The notes beneath the pieces were generated by a model. It did no database searches. It was given only the letters and a program-made list of their open reading frames with translations, and had not been told where the DNA came from. From JACOMS01 sp051252005 (GTDB lineage: Bacteria > Pseudomonadota > Alphaproteobacteria > Caulobacterales > Maricaulaceae), in the NCBI GenBank assembly GCA_051252005.1, contig JBPOEZ010000001.1, positions 496,001 to 560,000 of the forward strand: a stretch of DNA of 64,000 nt. The letters run 5' to 3'. Below, one piece after another: positions 35,108 through 43,411 of the stretch. The translations under genes and the position numbers were made by a program. Every line of letters starts with the position of its first letter. Within the stretch, counting starts at the first letter, position 1.

Positions 35108-35153
35108 ATCTCTAACATAGGTATTAAAATCGCGCGGAAAAGGACGAACTAAG

Positions 35154-35426
35154 ATGGGCATAATTGCTGACTCAATCAAGGAAAAACTGACACATGCTTT
35201 CAATCCGTCGCACCTAGAGGTGATTGACGAGAGCGCAAAGCATGCTGGACACGCCGGAGCGCGCGCCCATGCCGAAGAACATGGGAGTTCTGAGAGCCAT
35301 TTTCACGTCATCATAAAAAGCGATAAGCTGTCAGATCTCGGCCGTTTAGGGCGTCACCGCGCTGTTATGGAGGTTCTCGCGGTCGAAATGAAAGAGATTC
35401 ACGCCTTTAGCCTCGACGCGGAGTAG
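35154..35426 (+). CDS. BolA-family protein
   Basis: The 90-residue product has the BolA fold pattern: ESSHFHVIIKSDKLSDLGRLGRHRAVMEVL spread over residues 46-75 with the conserved histidines, and the C-terminal IHAFSL. BolA proteins bind glutaredoxins and iron-sulfur clusters or act as regulators. It is divergent from the DnaJ-like gene with a 46-bp gap. The stop codon lies within a perfect AGTAGGA/TCCTACT hairpin without a T tract. Confidence 0.88.
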   Translation: MGIIADSIKEKLTHAFNPSHLEVIDESAKHAGHAGARAHAEEHGSSESHFHVIIKSDKLSDLGRLGRHRAVMEVLAVEMKEIHAFSLDAE

Positions 35427-35516
35427 GATAATCCTACTGGCCTCTTGAAAATATACGCTAATCCCGTCATGAGGGGCCGCTCATGACAGCGGTGTCAAAA
35501 CTTATAAGGATCTATC

Positions 35517-37082
35517 ATGTCTGGTAATCAGGAAATATATGACCGTCTTCAAACGCTTGCGGGTCAAGCCGTTTCGATCAAGGACTTATTTACGATAGAG
35601 CCAGACCGCATGGAGCAGTTCGTGCACAAAGAGGGACCGCTGCGCGCGGACTTCTCTAAACAGGCTGTCAGCACATCGGCGCTGGCGTCTTTGATGGAAC
35701 TCGCGCGTGCCTGCGATCTTGAAGGGTGGCGGAAACGCTTCTTTGACGGCGAAAAAATCAATACCTCGGAAGACCGCGCGGTTTTGCATCCTGCGCTTCG
35801 CGGTGTAGGCGGCGATAAGGCCGTGCAAAAAGAAGTCAAAGCGATGCGCAAGCGCATTGCGGCCTTCACCAAGTCTGTCCACGAGGTAGGAAAATATAAA
35901 GCGATCGTCCATGTCGGCATTGGCGGCTCTGATCTTGGCCCGCGATTAGTGGCGGATGGTTTGGCGGCGAGCACTGAGGCCAAGCTTGAGCTTCGCTTTG
36001 CGGAGAACGTAGACGGGGCGTCGATCAACGACGCGCTTGACGGTCTTGACCCCAAGACAACGCTGGTTGTTGTGGTGTCAAAATCTTTCACAACCCAAGA
36101 AACCCGCATGAACGGTATCGCCGCGCGCGCATGGTTAGAAGACGCGCTTGGCAAAAAAGCCGGCGCGAATTTCATTGCCGTAACGGCGAACCGCGAAGGC
36201 GCGGAAGAGTTTGGCATTGCCGCTGATCAAATCTTTGATTTCTGGGACTGGGTAGGCGGACGTTATTCCGTGTGGTCTGCTGTTGGGTTGTCGCTTGAAC
36301 TGGCTTACGGCACGAAGGCGTTTGATGATTTCCTTAAGGGCGCAGCGGCTATGGATAAGCATTTCCGCGATACGCCGATTGAGAAAAACTTACCCATTTT
36401 GATGGCCATGTTTGGTATCTGGAACCGTAATGTTTTGGGCTATACCAGCGTTGCGGTTATTCCCTACGCGCGCCGCATTCGAAAGCTTTCTGCCTTTCTG
36501 CAACAGCTTGAGATGGAAAGTAACGGCAAATCTGCGGGCCGCGACGGCAAACCTACGGGTTTGACCTGTCCGATTATGTGGGGCGACGAAGGTACGAACG
36601 GCCAACATGCGTTCTTCCAGTGGCTGCATCAAGGCACGCCCGGCGCGCCAGTTGATTTTGTCGCCGTCCTTAAAGACCATGAAGGCCGCCCAGATCATCA
36701 AGCCGCATTGCTCGCGAATTGCTTCGCTCAGTCCGAGGCGCTTATGATCGGTAAACCCGAATATAAAGTCCGCGAAGAGCTTGCCGCCGCAGGGCATGAC
36801 GAGGCGTCTATGGACAGGCTCGCGCCGCAAAAAACCTTTCCAGGCAACCGTCCGTCAACAACGATTACGCTTGACGAACTGTCTCCGTCCGCGCTCGGAC
36901 ATTTGATCGCCCTGTATGAGCATAAAGTCTTTGTTCAAGGCGTGATTTGGGGGGTGAACTCTTTTGATCAGTGGGGCGTGGAGCTTGGGAAAGTGCTCGC
37001 AACGACGATTTTGAATGAACTTAACGGCAAAGAAGGATCGCATGATCCGTCTACGGACGCGCTGATTGGTTTGGCGAAATAG
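35517..37082 (+). CDS. pgi: Glucose-6-phosphate isomerase
   Basis: Pgi interconverts glucose-6-phosphate and fructose-6-phosphate. The 521-residue product has HVGIGGSDLGPRL near residues 136-148, VVSKSFTTQET near 186-196, GGRYSVWSAVG near 247-257, the catalytic glutamate in MESNGKSAGRDG near 337-348, WGDEGTNGQHAFFQ near 360-373, and the lysine region FDQWGVELGK near 486-495. An AAGGATC ribosome binding site precedes the ATG. Confidence 0.97.
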   Translation: MSGNQEIYDRLQTLAGQAVSIKDLFTIEPDRMEQFVHKEGPLRADFSKQAVSTSALASLMELARACDLEGWRKRFFDGEKINTSEDRAVLHPALRGVGGDKAVQKEVKAMRKRIAAFTKSVHEVGKYKAIVHVGIGGSDLGPRLVADGLAASTEAKLELRFAENVDGASINDALDGLDPKTTLVVVVSKSFTTQETRMNGIAARAWLEDALGKKAGANFIAVTANREGAEEFGIAADQIFDFWDWVGGRYSVWSAVGLSLELAYGTKAFDDFLKGAAAMDKHFRDTPIEKNLPILMAMFGIWNRNVLGYTSVAVIPYARRIRKLSAFLQQLEMESNGKSAGRDGKPTGLTCPIMWGDEGTNGQHAFFQWLHQGTPGAPVDFVAVLKDHEGRPDHQAALLANCFAQSEALMIGKPEYKVREELAAAGHDEASMDRLAPQKTFPGNRPSTTITLDELSPSALGHLIALYEHKVFVQGVIWGVNSFDQWGVELGKVLATTILNELNGKEGSHDPSTDALIGLAK

Positions 37083-37089
37083 CTTTACT

Positions 37090-37192
37090 GTCATCCCCGA
37101 CTTGATCGGGGACCTCTTAGTTATAGAGCTCAGAGTTTTCCTCTCGAGATCCCGGCTTCAGTGTTTGCATGCAAGCACGTAGCCGGGATGGT
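37090..37192. repeat. GTCATCCC-type paired palindromic repeat, copy 5, with nested hairpin
   Basis: The left half GTCATCCCCGACTTGATCGGGGACCT is followed by CTCTCGAGA and a right half CCCGGCT..AGCCGGGATG. The right-half loop holds GTGTTTGC-AT-GCAAGCAC (37161-37178), the same inner hairpin as copy 3 but in the opposite arm, as expected if this copy is inverted. It lies just after pgi. Confidence 0.78.
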
Positions 37193-37199
37193 ATGTTTT

Positions 37200-37604
37200 C
37201 TAACCCAAAACAAATCTATGCCGTGTTTCTGGACTAGGCACGTAACAGACCTCTGTTTTACCAAATATTTTATAGCGGTGCTTCGCGATGAGGCTGTAAC
37301 CATAATCTCTGATGGGCTTCGGCAGAATTTGCCCGGCCAATACGAGCCGAAAAGCACCCCTTACACGGCGCGCTATAACAAACACGGCGTCTGACTTTTC
37401 ATAGGCGATGCCGCCTGCAATATAGAGAAAGCTGGCCGGATCATCAGGGTCGATTCCGTGCGTTGCCGCTAACGTCCGTCCCACAGACGATTGAATGGCG
37501 ACAAAGCGCGACACTGGGTCGATTTCATGCTTGAGCATATACGCGACAGCGCGAGAGCAAAGCACGCACTCACCGTCAAAGAGGTATATGGGGTGGGAGG
37601 TCAT
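37200..37604 (-). CDS. DCC-family (DUF393) thiol-disulfide oxidoreductase-like protein
   Basis: The 134-residue product has the family motif FDGECVLCS with a CxxC pair at residues 13 and 16. The C-terminal YGYSLIAKHRYKIFGK near 105-120 is also typical of DUF393. Family members have a thioredoxin-like fold with an uncharacterised role. It is convergent with pgi across a palindromic repeat. Confidence 0.88.
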   Translation of the reverse strand: MTSHPIYLFDGECVLCSRAVAYMLKHEIDPVSRFVAIQSSVGRTLAATHGIDPDDPASFLYIAGGIAYEKSDAVFVIARRVRGAFRLVLAGQILPKPIRDYGYSLIAKHRYKIFGKTEVCYVPSPETRHRFVLG

Positions 37605-37917
37605 GGCTTTTATATAAGCCGCTAAAGTTTAAGGTCAAAGCCTCGTTTTGACGCGCGCTTGGGGGTGGTGAGGGAGAGGAAATGAGCTGCGACAGTGTTT
37701 TGCTCAAAATGAACTTTTCTTCGCCCTTTACCCCCTAGGGGTGATGCGGGGGCGGATTTTGCGCGCTATTTTTCCATCATAGCCAGTGAGGACTTATGGC
37801 AAGATGGGGAGCCGGTAGGCTTATCCCCCACAAAAAGGCGGCGATAGCCGTGCCTATGACGACCTTTACGGCTGAATTCGCGGCGTTTGAAACCGCTCAG
37901 TAGCTTTGGAGTGCATT
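37605..37917. other. Gene-poor gap before the Sel1/MscS cluster
   Basis: No assured gene lies here. A 35-codon frame (ATG 37796 to TAG 37903) starts after GAGGAC, encodes a basic peptide and has no recognised family. The rest includes C- and G-rich runs near 37731-37755. The rightward promoter of the following cluster is presumably within this gap, but no clear -35/-10 pair could be assigned. Confidence 0.3.
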
Positions 37918-38232
37918 ATGGCTCAGATTATTATTCTGTATAAACTTAAAGACGGTGTCTCGCGCGATGATTTTCATAAGTGGATTCGCACGGTGGATTA
38001 CCCGTCTATGCGCGGGCTTTCGACGGTCGATAGTTTCGTTACCTACAAAGCGCAAAAACTGCTGATGGGCGAAGGCTCGCCGTCCGTGGATTATGTCGAA
38101 ATTTTTGACATTAACGACATGGGCACTTTCACTGGCACCGATATGCCTGGGGCGACAGTGCAAGCCATCATGGGGCAGTTTATGGGCTTCGCCGAAGCGC
38201 CTGAGTTTATTATCGCGGACGAAATCAAATAA
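37918..38232 (+). CDS. REDY-like HapK-family protein
   Basis: The 104-residue product resembles the REDY/HapK family (dimeric ferredoxin-like fold): IIILYKLKDGVSRDDFHKWI near residues 4-23, YPSMRGLSTVDSF near 28-40, and DYVEIFDINDMGTF near 61-74. HapK is known from prodigiosin clusters, but most family members stand elsewhere with no known role. The ATG at 37918 has TTTGGAG upstream. Its stop overlaps the next start by one base, making it the first gene of the cluster. Confidence 0.7.
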   Translation: MAQIIILYKLKDGVSRDDFHKWIRTVDYPSMRGLSTVDSFVTYKAQKLLMGEGSPSVDYVEIFDINDMGTFTGTDMPGATVQAIMGQFMGFAEAPEFIIADEIK

Positions 38233-39224
38233 TGAGACTTATCGCGTCGATAATTTTTGCCGCAGTTCTTGCAGGGTCTGTCAGTGCCTTCGCGCAGACG
38301 GATACGGAGCGCTTTAACATAGCGCACAATGCGGGCAATTACACCGAGGCTATAGCAATAATCAAACCTTATGCGGATAAGGGGCAGTCTTATCCGCAAT
38401 ACTTGATGGGGGTTTATTATGAGGACGGCAAAGGCGTAGAAGAATCTGACATTGAGGCTGCTAAATGGTTCAGATTGTCTGCTGATCAAGGGTATGCAAA
38501 AGCGCAGTTGGGTCTTGCACGGCAATACAGAAGTGGAAGGGGTGTCGCGCAATCGGATAGTCAGGCTTTCATATGGTTTGAAAAAGCGGCGGATCAAAAC
38601 AATCTGAGTGCCATCTATTTTTTAGGCGATATGTATTATCACGGAAAAGGTGTGACCGCGGACCGCGTTGAGGCGGGCAAACTTTGGAAAAAAGCCCGCG
38701 ATGCGGGTCATAAAAACTCAGCGAAAATGCTTACAAAACTTGGATATGAACCGAGCGCCACTGGACCGACAGATGCCGAACGCTATGTGGCGGCGAGAGA
38801 CGCAGGAAGGCTGGTCGAAGCGTTCAATATCATGAAGCCCTACGCCGACGCTGGGGAGGCACATCCGCAATATTTGATGGGTGTTTTTTATGCGGACGGC
38901 AAAGGTGTTGCTGTGTCGCAGACAGAAGCCGTTAAGTGGCTCAAGCTGTCAGCCGATCAAAACTATGCGGAAGCACAAAACTTGCTTGGCACGAAATACA
39001 AGCATGGGCTGGGCGTAGCGCAATCCGATTCACTGGCCCGTGTTTGGTTCGAAAAAGCAGCGGCACAGGACCACCCTAGCGCGATATTTTTTTTGGGCGA
39101 AATATATTATCACGGCCAAGGCGTTTCGCAGAATCAAGCAAAAGCCATAGCGCTTTGGGAAAAGTCTCGTGACCTTGGTCATAAAAACTCAGCAAAAATA
39201 CTCGCAAAAATTGGACAGGAATAG
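38232..39224 (+). CDS. Secreted Sel1-repeat protein with internal duplication
   Basis: The 330-residue product has a signal peptide (cut after SAFA, about residue 21) and Sel1-like repeats of about 36 residues, for example AAKWFRLSADQGYAKAQLGL near 77-96. The protein is two similar halves of about 155 residues, each starting TDxER and ending GHKNSAKxLxKxG, with matching PQYLMGV, GVAQSDS and YYHGxGV blocks. Sel1 repeats are protein-interaction solenoids, often periplasmic. Expected location is the periplasm. Confidence 0.85.
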   Translation: MRLIASIIFAAVLAGSVSAFAQTDTERFNIAHNAGNYTEAIAIIKPYADKGQSYPQYLMGVYYEDGKGVEESDIEAAKWFRLSADQGYAKAQLGLARQYRSGRGVAQSDSQAFIWFEKAADQNNLSAIYFLGDMYYHGKGVTADRVEAGKLWKKARDAGHKNSAKMLTKLGYEPSATGPTDAERYVAARDAGRLVEAFNIMKPYADAGEAHPQYLMGVFYADGKGVAVSQTEAVKWLKLSADQNYAEAQNLLGTKYKHGLGVAQSDSLARVWFEKAAAQDHPSAIFFLGEIYYHGQGVSQNQAKAIALWEKSRDLGHKNSAKILAKIGQE

Positions 39225-39233
39225 GGCGATGAA

Positions 39234-39770
39234 ATGATGATGAGTTTCATAAGAAGTATAATCTTCGTGGTTCTTTTTGCGGTGCCAAATATAGCTTTTG
39301 CGCAAACTAATGAGCAGGATGAAGGCGAGCGGTTTAAGGCGGCCACGGAGAGCGGGAATTACGCTGAAGCCTACAAAATTTTGCTTCCGTATGCTGAGAG
39401 TGGAAATGCGAATTCGCAATTCTTGATTGGCGTCTATACGTCAAAAGGACAAGGCGTCACGGCTTCTGAAGCGGACGCCATAGAATGGTTTCGCAAAGCG
39501 GCAGAACAAGGTCATGTAAAAGGCCAGCTAGCAATGGCGGTGCGTTACAAGCGCGGCGAAGGTGTTGAGCAATCTTACAGTCAAGCTGCCTTCTGGCTTG
39601 AAAAAGCTGCTGCGCAAGGCAATGCCGATGGTCAATTTTTTCTCGCAGACCTTCTCTATAAAGGCAAAGGCGTTCCGCAGGACCGTGAACGGGCTATCGC
39701 TTTATGGAAACAAGCGCGGGACGGCGGCGAGGCTATGGCCGGAAAAATACTTGAAAAACTGGGACAATAA
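39234..39770 (+). CDS. Secreted Sel1-repeat protein, single-module paralogue
   Basis: The 178-residue product has a signal peptide ending near NIAFA (about residue 22). One module closely follows the halves of the preceding protein: GERFKAATESGNYAEAYKIL, FLIGVYTSKGQGV, GVEQSYSQAAFWLEKAAAQG, and a C-terminal KILEKLGQ. It is probably a stand-alone copy of the same module. Three ATG codons in tandem leave the exact start open. It follows the previous gene by nine bases. Confidence 0.82.
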   Translation: MMMSFIRSIIFVVLFAVPNIAFAQTNEQDEGERFKAATESGNYAEAYKILLPYAESGNANSQFLIGVYTSKGQGVTASEADAIEWFRKAAEQGHVKGQLAMAVRYKRGEGVEQSYSQAAFWLEKAAAQGNADGQFFLADLLYKGKGVPQDRERAIALWKQARDGGEAMAGKILEKLGQ

Positions 39771-39783
39771 ACAGGAGGAAACG

Positions 39784-40350
39784 ATGAAAACAATACACAA
39801 AATAATGACCGCGGGTGCTATGTTAGTAGCGGCCATATCCAGTTCAAGCGCGTCAGACCAAACCGAAACACAGGCCGCGCCCGTTCTAAAACCTTTGCAA
39901 GTAGCCATGACGGACGGAACCTACGCAGGCACGTTTTTATGCTCGCTTGGCGAAATGGGCATGACGCTTACGCTCAAAGATGTTGGCGCGGCGGTCAGCG
40001 CAGAAGACATCGGTCAGGGACATTGTAAAACGGGAGCAGGTCCTTGTAATGATAAACAAAATCAAGAAATTAGCAGGAGCAGAAAAGTCACAGGCGTGAT
40101 TAATTTCTTTCCGACCGTGGGTAATCCCAAAGCGCCAAAGGGAGCCTTTGAAGTGTCTGGCGCTGTGAACTATGCGTCAAAATACCTTACCAAGTTTAGT
40201 GTGGTGCCGGGAAAATGGCTAGATGAGCCAGAAGGATTTGGCGCGTCCGGAATGACTGGGACGATTTATAATTACAAAATAAGCGGTAAACCCACTGCGC
40301 CCGGCTGTCATGATTTGACCCTGACAAAAATCCAAACCTGGTCTAAGTAG
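39784..40350 (+). CDS. Secreted protein of unknown function
   Basis: The 188-residue product has a signal peptide (cut after SSASA, about residue 24). The mature part begins with a threonine- and glycine-rich DGTYAGTFLC segment and contains four cysteines that could form disulfide bonds (near 59, 83, 89 and 176). A strong AGGAGG ribosome binding site lies before the ATG, only 13 bases after the preceding gene. A longer frame upstream overlaps the Sel1 gene and is not used. No family recognised. Confidence 0.75.
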   Translation: MKTIHKIMTAGAMLVAAISSSSASDQTETQAAPVLKPLQVAMTDGTYAGTFLCSLGEMGMTLTLKDVGAAVSAEDIGQGHCKTGAGPCNDKQNQEISRSRKVTGVINFFPTVGNPKAPKGAFEVSGAVNYASKYLTKFSVVPGKWLDEPEGFGASGMTGTIYNYKISGKPTAPGCHDLTLTKIQTWSK

Positions 40351-40377
40351 ACGGGGTAGAAGGGTAGGGAGCACGTC

Positions 40378-41442
40378 ATGGTTATTATGCAGGCCGAAAC
40401 TCAGCCGTCGGGCTTTACTCAGGGGATTACTCGTTTGAGTGACAGCTTCGCCGCTTTAGGAGAGCAGTTGCCTCTGTTTCTTTTTGGGTTTTTGATATTC
40501 ATAACCTTTGCCTTTCTTGGCCATTTCGTCGCCAAACGAGAAAAGTTTTGGGATAAAATAACCCGCAACCCATTTCTGGCGGAAATAGCCTCGCAAATGT
40601 TCCGCATGGCCTTCATTATTTTAGGCCTTGTGATTGCGCTCGAAGCTGCCGGAGCGCGCTCTCTGCTGGGCACTATACTGGGCGCGGCAGGGATTACGGG
40701 CATTGCGATTGGGTTTGCGGTCAAAGACACCATAGATAATTACGTGTCGAGCCTCATGCTCAGCTTCAATCAGCCTTTTCGGCCCAATGATTATATCGTG
40801 ATTGGGGCGCATCAGGGGCGCGTAATCCGCATGACGACGCGGGCCACGATCTTGATGACTAGCGACGGTAATCATCTGCGTATTCCCAATGCCATGGTCT
40901 ATAAATCTCCGATCCTTAATTATACCCGCATACCCGAACGGCGTTTTACGTTTGATATAGGGATAGCCTCCGACGATGATCCACAGGCGGCAGTTAAAAC
41001 CGGAGTAGATGTCATTAATGCAATGCCTTTCATTCTTGATGATCCGGAAGCCTATGGTTTTATTAAAGACATTGCAGACTCGTCAATCGTACTGACGTTC
41101 AGAGGATGGATTACACAGGAAAACACATCGTTCACTCGGGCGCGAAGCTTGGCACTCAGGGCTGTGAAAACGGCTCTCGAAGAGGGCGGATTTGAGATGC
41201 CGAACCCGTCATTCAATATCAGCTTTGACCGTCGATCAGGGCCGCTTATGACAGATATCGTAGACGGGCCTGAGGAAGCCAAGGCTGTGCAGAAATCTTT
41301 TGAGATTCCTCCCGTAGTTCTGAAAGATTTTGATGCAAATGATGAAGCGAAAGTAGATAATTATATCCGCGAGCGCGTCATCGAAGAACGTGCTAGCGGT
41401 GAGCAGGAAGATATGCTCGACGTAAACAAGCCAACGGAGTGA
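40378..41442 (+). CDS. MscS-family mechanosensitive ion channel
   Basis: The 354-residue product has three membrane helices (about 33-53, 77-94 and 97-118) and a pore helix rich in Gly/Ala: GAAGITGIAIGFAVKDTIDN near 102-121. The MscS beta domain (PNDYIVIGAHQGRVIRM near 137-153, IPNAMVYKSPILNY near 168-181) and a C-terminal alpha/beta domain follow. A hydrophilic tail of about 60 residues extends beyond the usual core. Channels of this family release solutes on membrane tension. Its place among Sel1 genes suggests a functional link. Confidence 0.9.
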   Translation: MVIMQAETQPSGFTQGITRLSDSFAALGEQLPLFLFGFLIFITFAFLGHFVAKREKFWDKITRNPFLAEIASQMFRMAFIILGLVIALEAAGARSLLGTILGAAGITGIAIGFAVKDTIDNYVSSLMLSFNQPFRPNDYIVIGAHQGRVIRMTTRATILMTSDGNHLRIPNAMVYKSPILNYTRIPERRFTFDIGIASDDDPQAAVKTGVDVINAMPFILDDPEAYGFIKDIADSSIVLTFRGWITQENTSFTRARSLALRAVKTALEEGGFEMPNPSFNISFDRRSGPLMTDIVDGPEEAKAVQKSFEIPPVVLKDFDANDEAKVDNYIRERVIEERASGEQEDMLDVNKPTE

Positions 41443-42263
41443 TGATGAAACACTATGTTTTTCTAGGCCTCGGGGTCGCGGTTTTAAGACTGTGGATTCC
41501 TTCTGCGGCGGCGCAGACTGACACGAAGGATGAGTCTTCCGCTGTCGAAAAGTCGCAGACGGGAGACGCCGAAGAATTTTTTAATAGTTTCCCGAAATTT
41601 GACCTTAAGGAAGTTTGGGCGAACATCAGAGAAAGTAAGTTAAAAGCTGACCCTGAGTACCGGATTCAAGTCTTTGAGAGTGCTAAAGCGCAACATCATG
41701 ACGGGGACGGCAAGATTGCGGTGAAGCTTTTCACGGAACTTGCTGAGCATGGTGACCATACAGAGTCTATGCTATGGCTTAGCCGGATGGCTTTTCGGGG
41801 CGAAGGACAGCCTAAAAGCCCTGAAGTCGCATTTAAATGGTCAAGCAAAGCGGCCGCCAAGGGTAATGTGCAAGCCATGCTCCAGACTGGCGGGTTTTTC
41901 TATGAGGGCATTGGCACGCCCAAGTCCCTAAGCTCCGCGCGTCACTGGTTTCTCTATGCGGCTGATCGCGGCTCTGATGATGCGGACGAGCACCTACTCG
42001 AAATGTATGACAAAGGCGAAGGCGGCGCAGCCGACCCCGCTATGGCTATCGTGTTCGGTAAACGCCTTGCAAAACGCTACGACGTAGACGGACTTTTCTA
42101 TATGGGGAAGGCCTACCGAGACGGGGCTGGGGTCGATCAAGACTTAGCGAAGGCGCGCGAATATTTGGAAGCGGCAACAGAATATGAGCACCCGGGCGCG
42201 GCGGAAGAACTTGCGAAACTAAGCGCCCTAGAGGCCAAGACAACAAAAGAGCCGTCAGAATGA
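41442..42263 (+). CDS. Secreted Sel1-repeat protein next to MscS
   Basis: The 273-residue product has a signal peptide ending near PSAAA (about residue 24), an acidic linker, and Sel1 repeats from about residue 85 (AVKLFTELAEHGDHTESMLW, AFKWSSKAAAKGNVQAMLQ, ARHWFLYAADRGSDDADEHL, AREYLEAATEYEHPGAAEEL). Its ATG overlaps the MscS stop, so the two are cotranslated. Sequence is more distant from the other two Sel1 genes. Confidence 0.82.
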   Translation: MMKHYVFLGLGVAVLRLWIPSAAAQTDTKDESSAVEKSQTGDAEEFFNSFPKFDLKEVWANIRESKLKADPEYRIQVFESAKAQHHDGDGKIAVKLFTELAEHGDHTESMLWLSRMAFRGEGQPKSPEVAFKWSSKAAAKGNVQAMLQTGGFFYEGIGTPKSLSSARHWFLYAADRGSDDADEHLLEMYDKGEGGAADPAMAIVFGKRLAKRYDVDGLFYMGKAYRDGAGVDQDLAKAREYLEAATEYEHPGAAEELAKLSALEAKTTKEPSE

Positions 42264-42463
42264 ACCGTCCCTTGAAAATTACTTTATTCTGGATTGTCCT
42301 CATTCTTGGGGCATTTTGCCTTTATGCCGCCAGTCCGCTGATTACATTTTTTGCTGTTTCAATTACGGGCTGGGGGTGGCTGTTTTGGGGGATGCGCTGG
42401 ATCATGCTGATTTCATTTTGGGCGCTTATGTATTGGAAGTTTTGGCCAAAAAGGACAATGTGA
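42260..42463 (+). CDS. Small two-helix membrane protein
   Basis: The 67-residue product has two hydrophobic segments, about 6-34 and 39-60, rich in Trp (GWGWLFWGMRW). It starts in the preceding stop (ATGA) and ends overlapping the GTG of the next gene (GTGA). Such tight coupling on both sides argues that it is a real gene. Function unknown. Confidence 0.65.
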   Translation: MNRPLKITLFWIVLILGAFCLYAASPLITFFAVSITGWGWLFWGMRWIMLISFWALMYWKFWPKRTM

Positions 42464-43368
42464 AATTACTTCTGAAAATATGGATTTGGTTTGCAGGCGG
42501 ACTAACGGTGATTATCGTGGGTCTGTTTGTGATTGGGTTTGCGATCGGTATTAGCGATGGCGAACCAGTAAATGAAGACGCTCCAGAAGAACAGGTTTTA
42601 TCGCCTCACGTTGGCGACCAGATAGGGAAAACTTCGGGTGATATACCTGTCGATGATAGGCCTATCGTAGCGAAAAAAGCTTTGTCCCTACCGGACCCAT
42701 TGACGGCAAAAACGGCTATAGAGTGGCTCAGCAATGAAGGGCTTTTATCTCTCGAAAATGGCGGCATCCATATGGACCGCGCCGAATTTTCTCGGTTGAA
42801 CTCGGAGCAGTTTCTGGCCCTGTATCAACTGTTTGACCAAGCCACCCAAGCAGAAGATCGCAAGTACAGCACGCTGGAAACCGAGCAACTAAAATCTCGT
42901 TATTACGGCGTTCGGCTCCTTATATTTGCAAGCGGTTCGGTGTTGCCAGAAGACCAAAGACGTAAGTTCGCAAGCAAATCTGGTGCGGTCTATCCGCCTT
43001 CTGCATTCTCCCACCGCATTAGGCGCGGGGATTATTTGGCGCTGTTTGACTGGCACAAGGGCGGCAGTAAAGCGATTGCGGAAAACGCTATTCGGGACTA
43101 CGCGAAAATCCTCACCGACAAAGAAATGATCTATGTGCTTAGCCAAATCGGCGCGATAACGACACCTGATTATTCTGTCAACCGCAATGCGAGTTCCCGT
43201 TGGAGTATTCATCCTGGCGAGGCTTTGTCGGGGCTGAACCCCGAAACGCAACAAGCGATACATGATGCTGTAAAAGACACTTTTATGGGGGATCGTCGGA
43301 AACTTAAAAAGGCAATCCGAAAAATAATCGCCGCTAACCACACCGCAGGGGATTTGGATGCGAAGTAA
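42460..43368 (+). CDS. Membrane-anchored protein of unknown function
   Basis: The 302-residue product has one membrane helix at about 6-30 (WIWFAGGLTVIIVGLFVIGF) and a soluble domain of about 270 residues, probably periplasmic, that is helical with regions such as TAIEWLSNEGLLSLENGG near 86-103. The GTG at 42460 has AAAGGA upstream. Longer reading in this frame would use the previous gene out of frame and is rejected. No family recognised. Confidence 0.7.
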   Translation: MKLLLKIWIWFAGGLTVIIVGLFVIGFAIGISDGEPVNEDAPEEQVLSPHVGDQIGKTSGDIPVDDRPIVAKKALSLPDPLTAKTAIEWLSNEGLLSLENGGIHMDRAEFSRLNSEQFLALYQLFDQATQAEDRKYSTLETEQLKSRYYGVRLLIFASGSVLPEDQRRKFASKSGAVYPPSAFSHRIRRGDYLALFDWHKGGSKAIAENAIRDYAKILTDKEMIYVLSQIGAITTPDYSVNRNASSRWSIHPGEALSGLNPETQQAIHDAVKDTFMGDRRKLKKAIRKIIAANHTAGDLDAK

Positions 43369-43411
43369 AGGCGCTTGGGGCGCTGTAATCCCAGCTTAGA
43401 AAGGACTTGTC

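Noticed and set aside
39562..39783. Upstream extension of the secreted protein at 39784
   Set aside because: It overlaps the Sel1 gene in another frame, and the ATG at 39784 has a strong AGGAGG site and a proper signal peptide.
42316..42459. N-terminal 48-residue extension of the membrane protein starting at 42460
   Set aside because: It reads the small two-helix protein gene out of frame, while a GTG at 42460 with AAAGGA upstream gives a clean membrane helix at the N-terminus.
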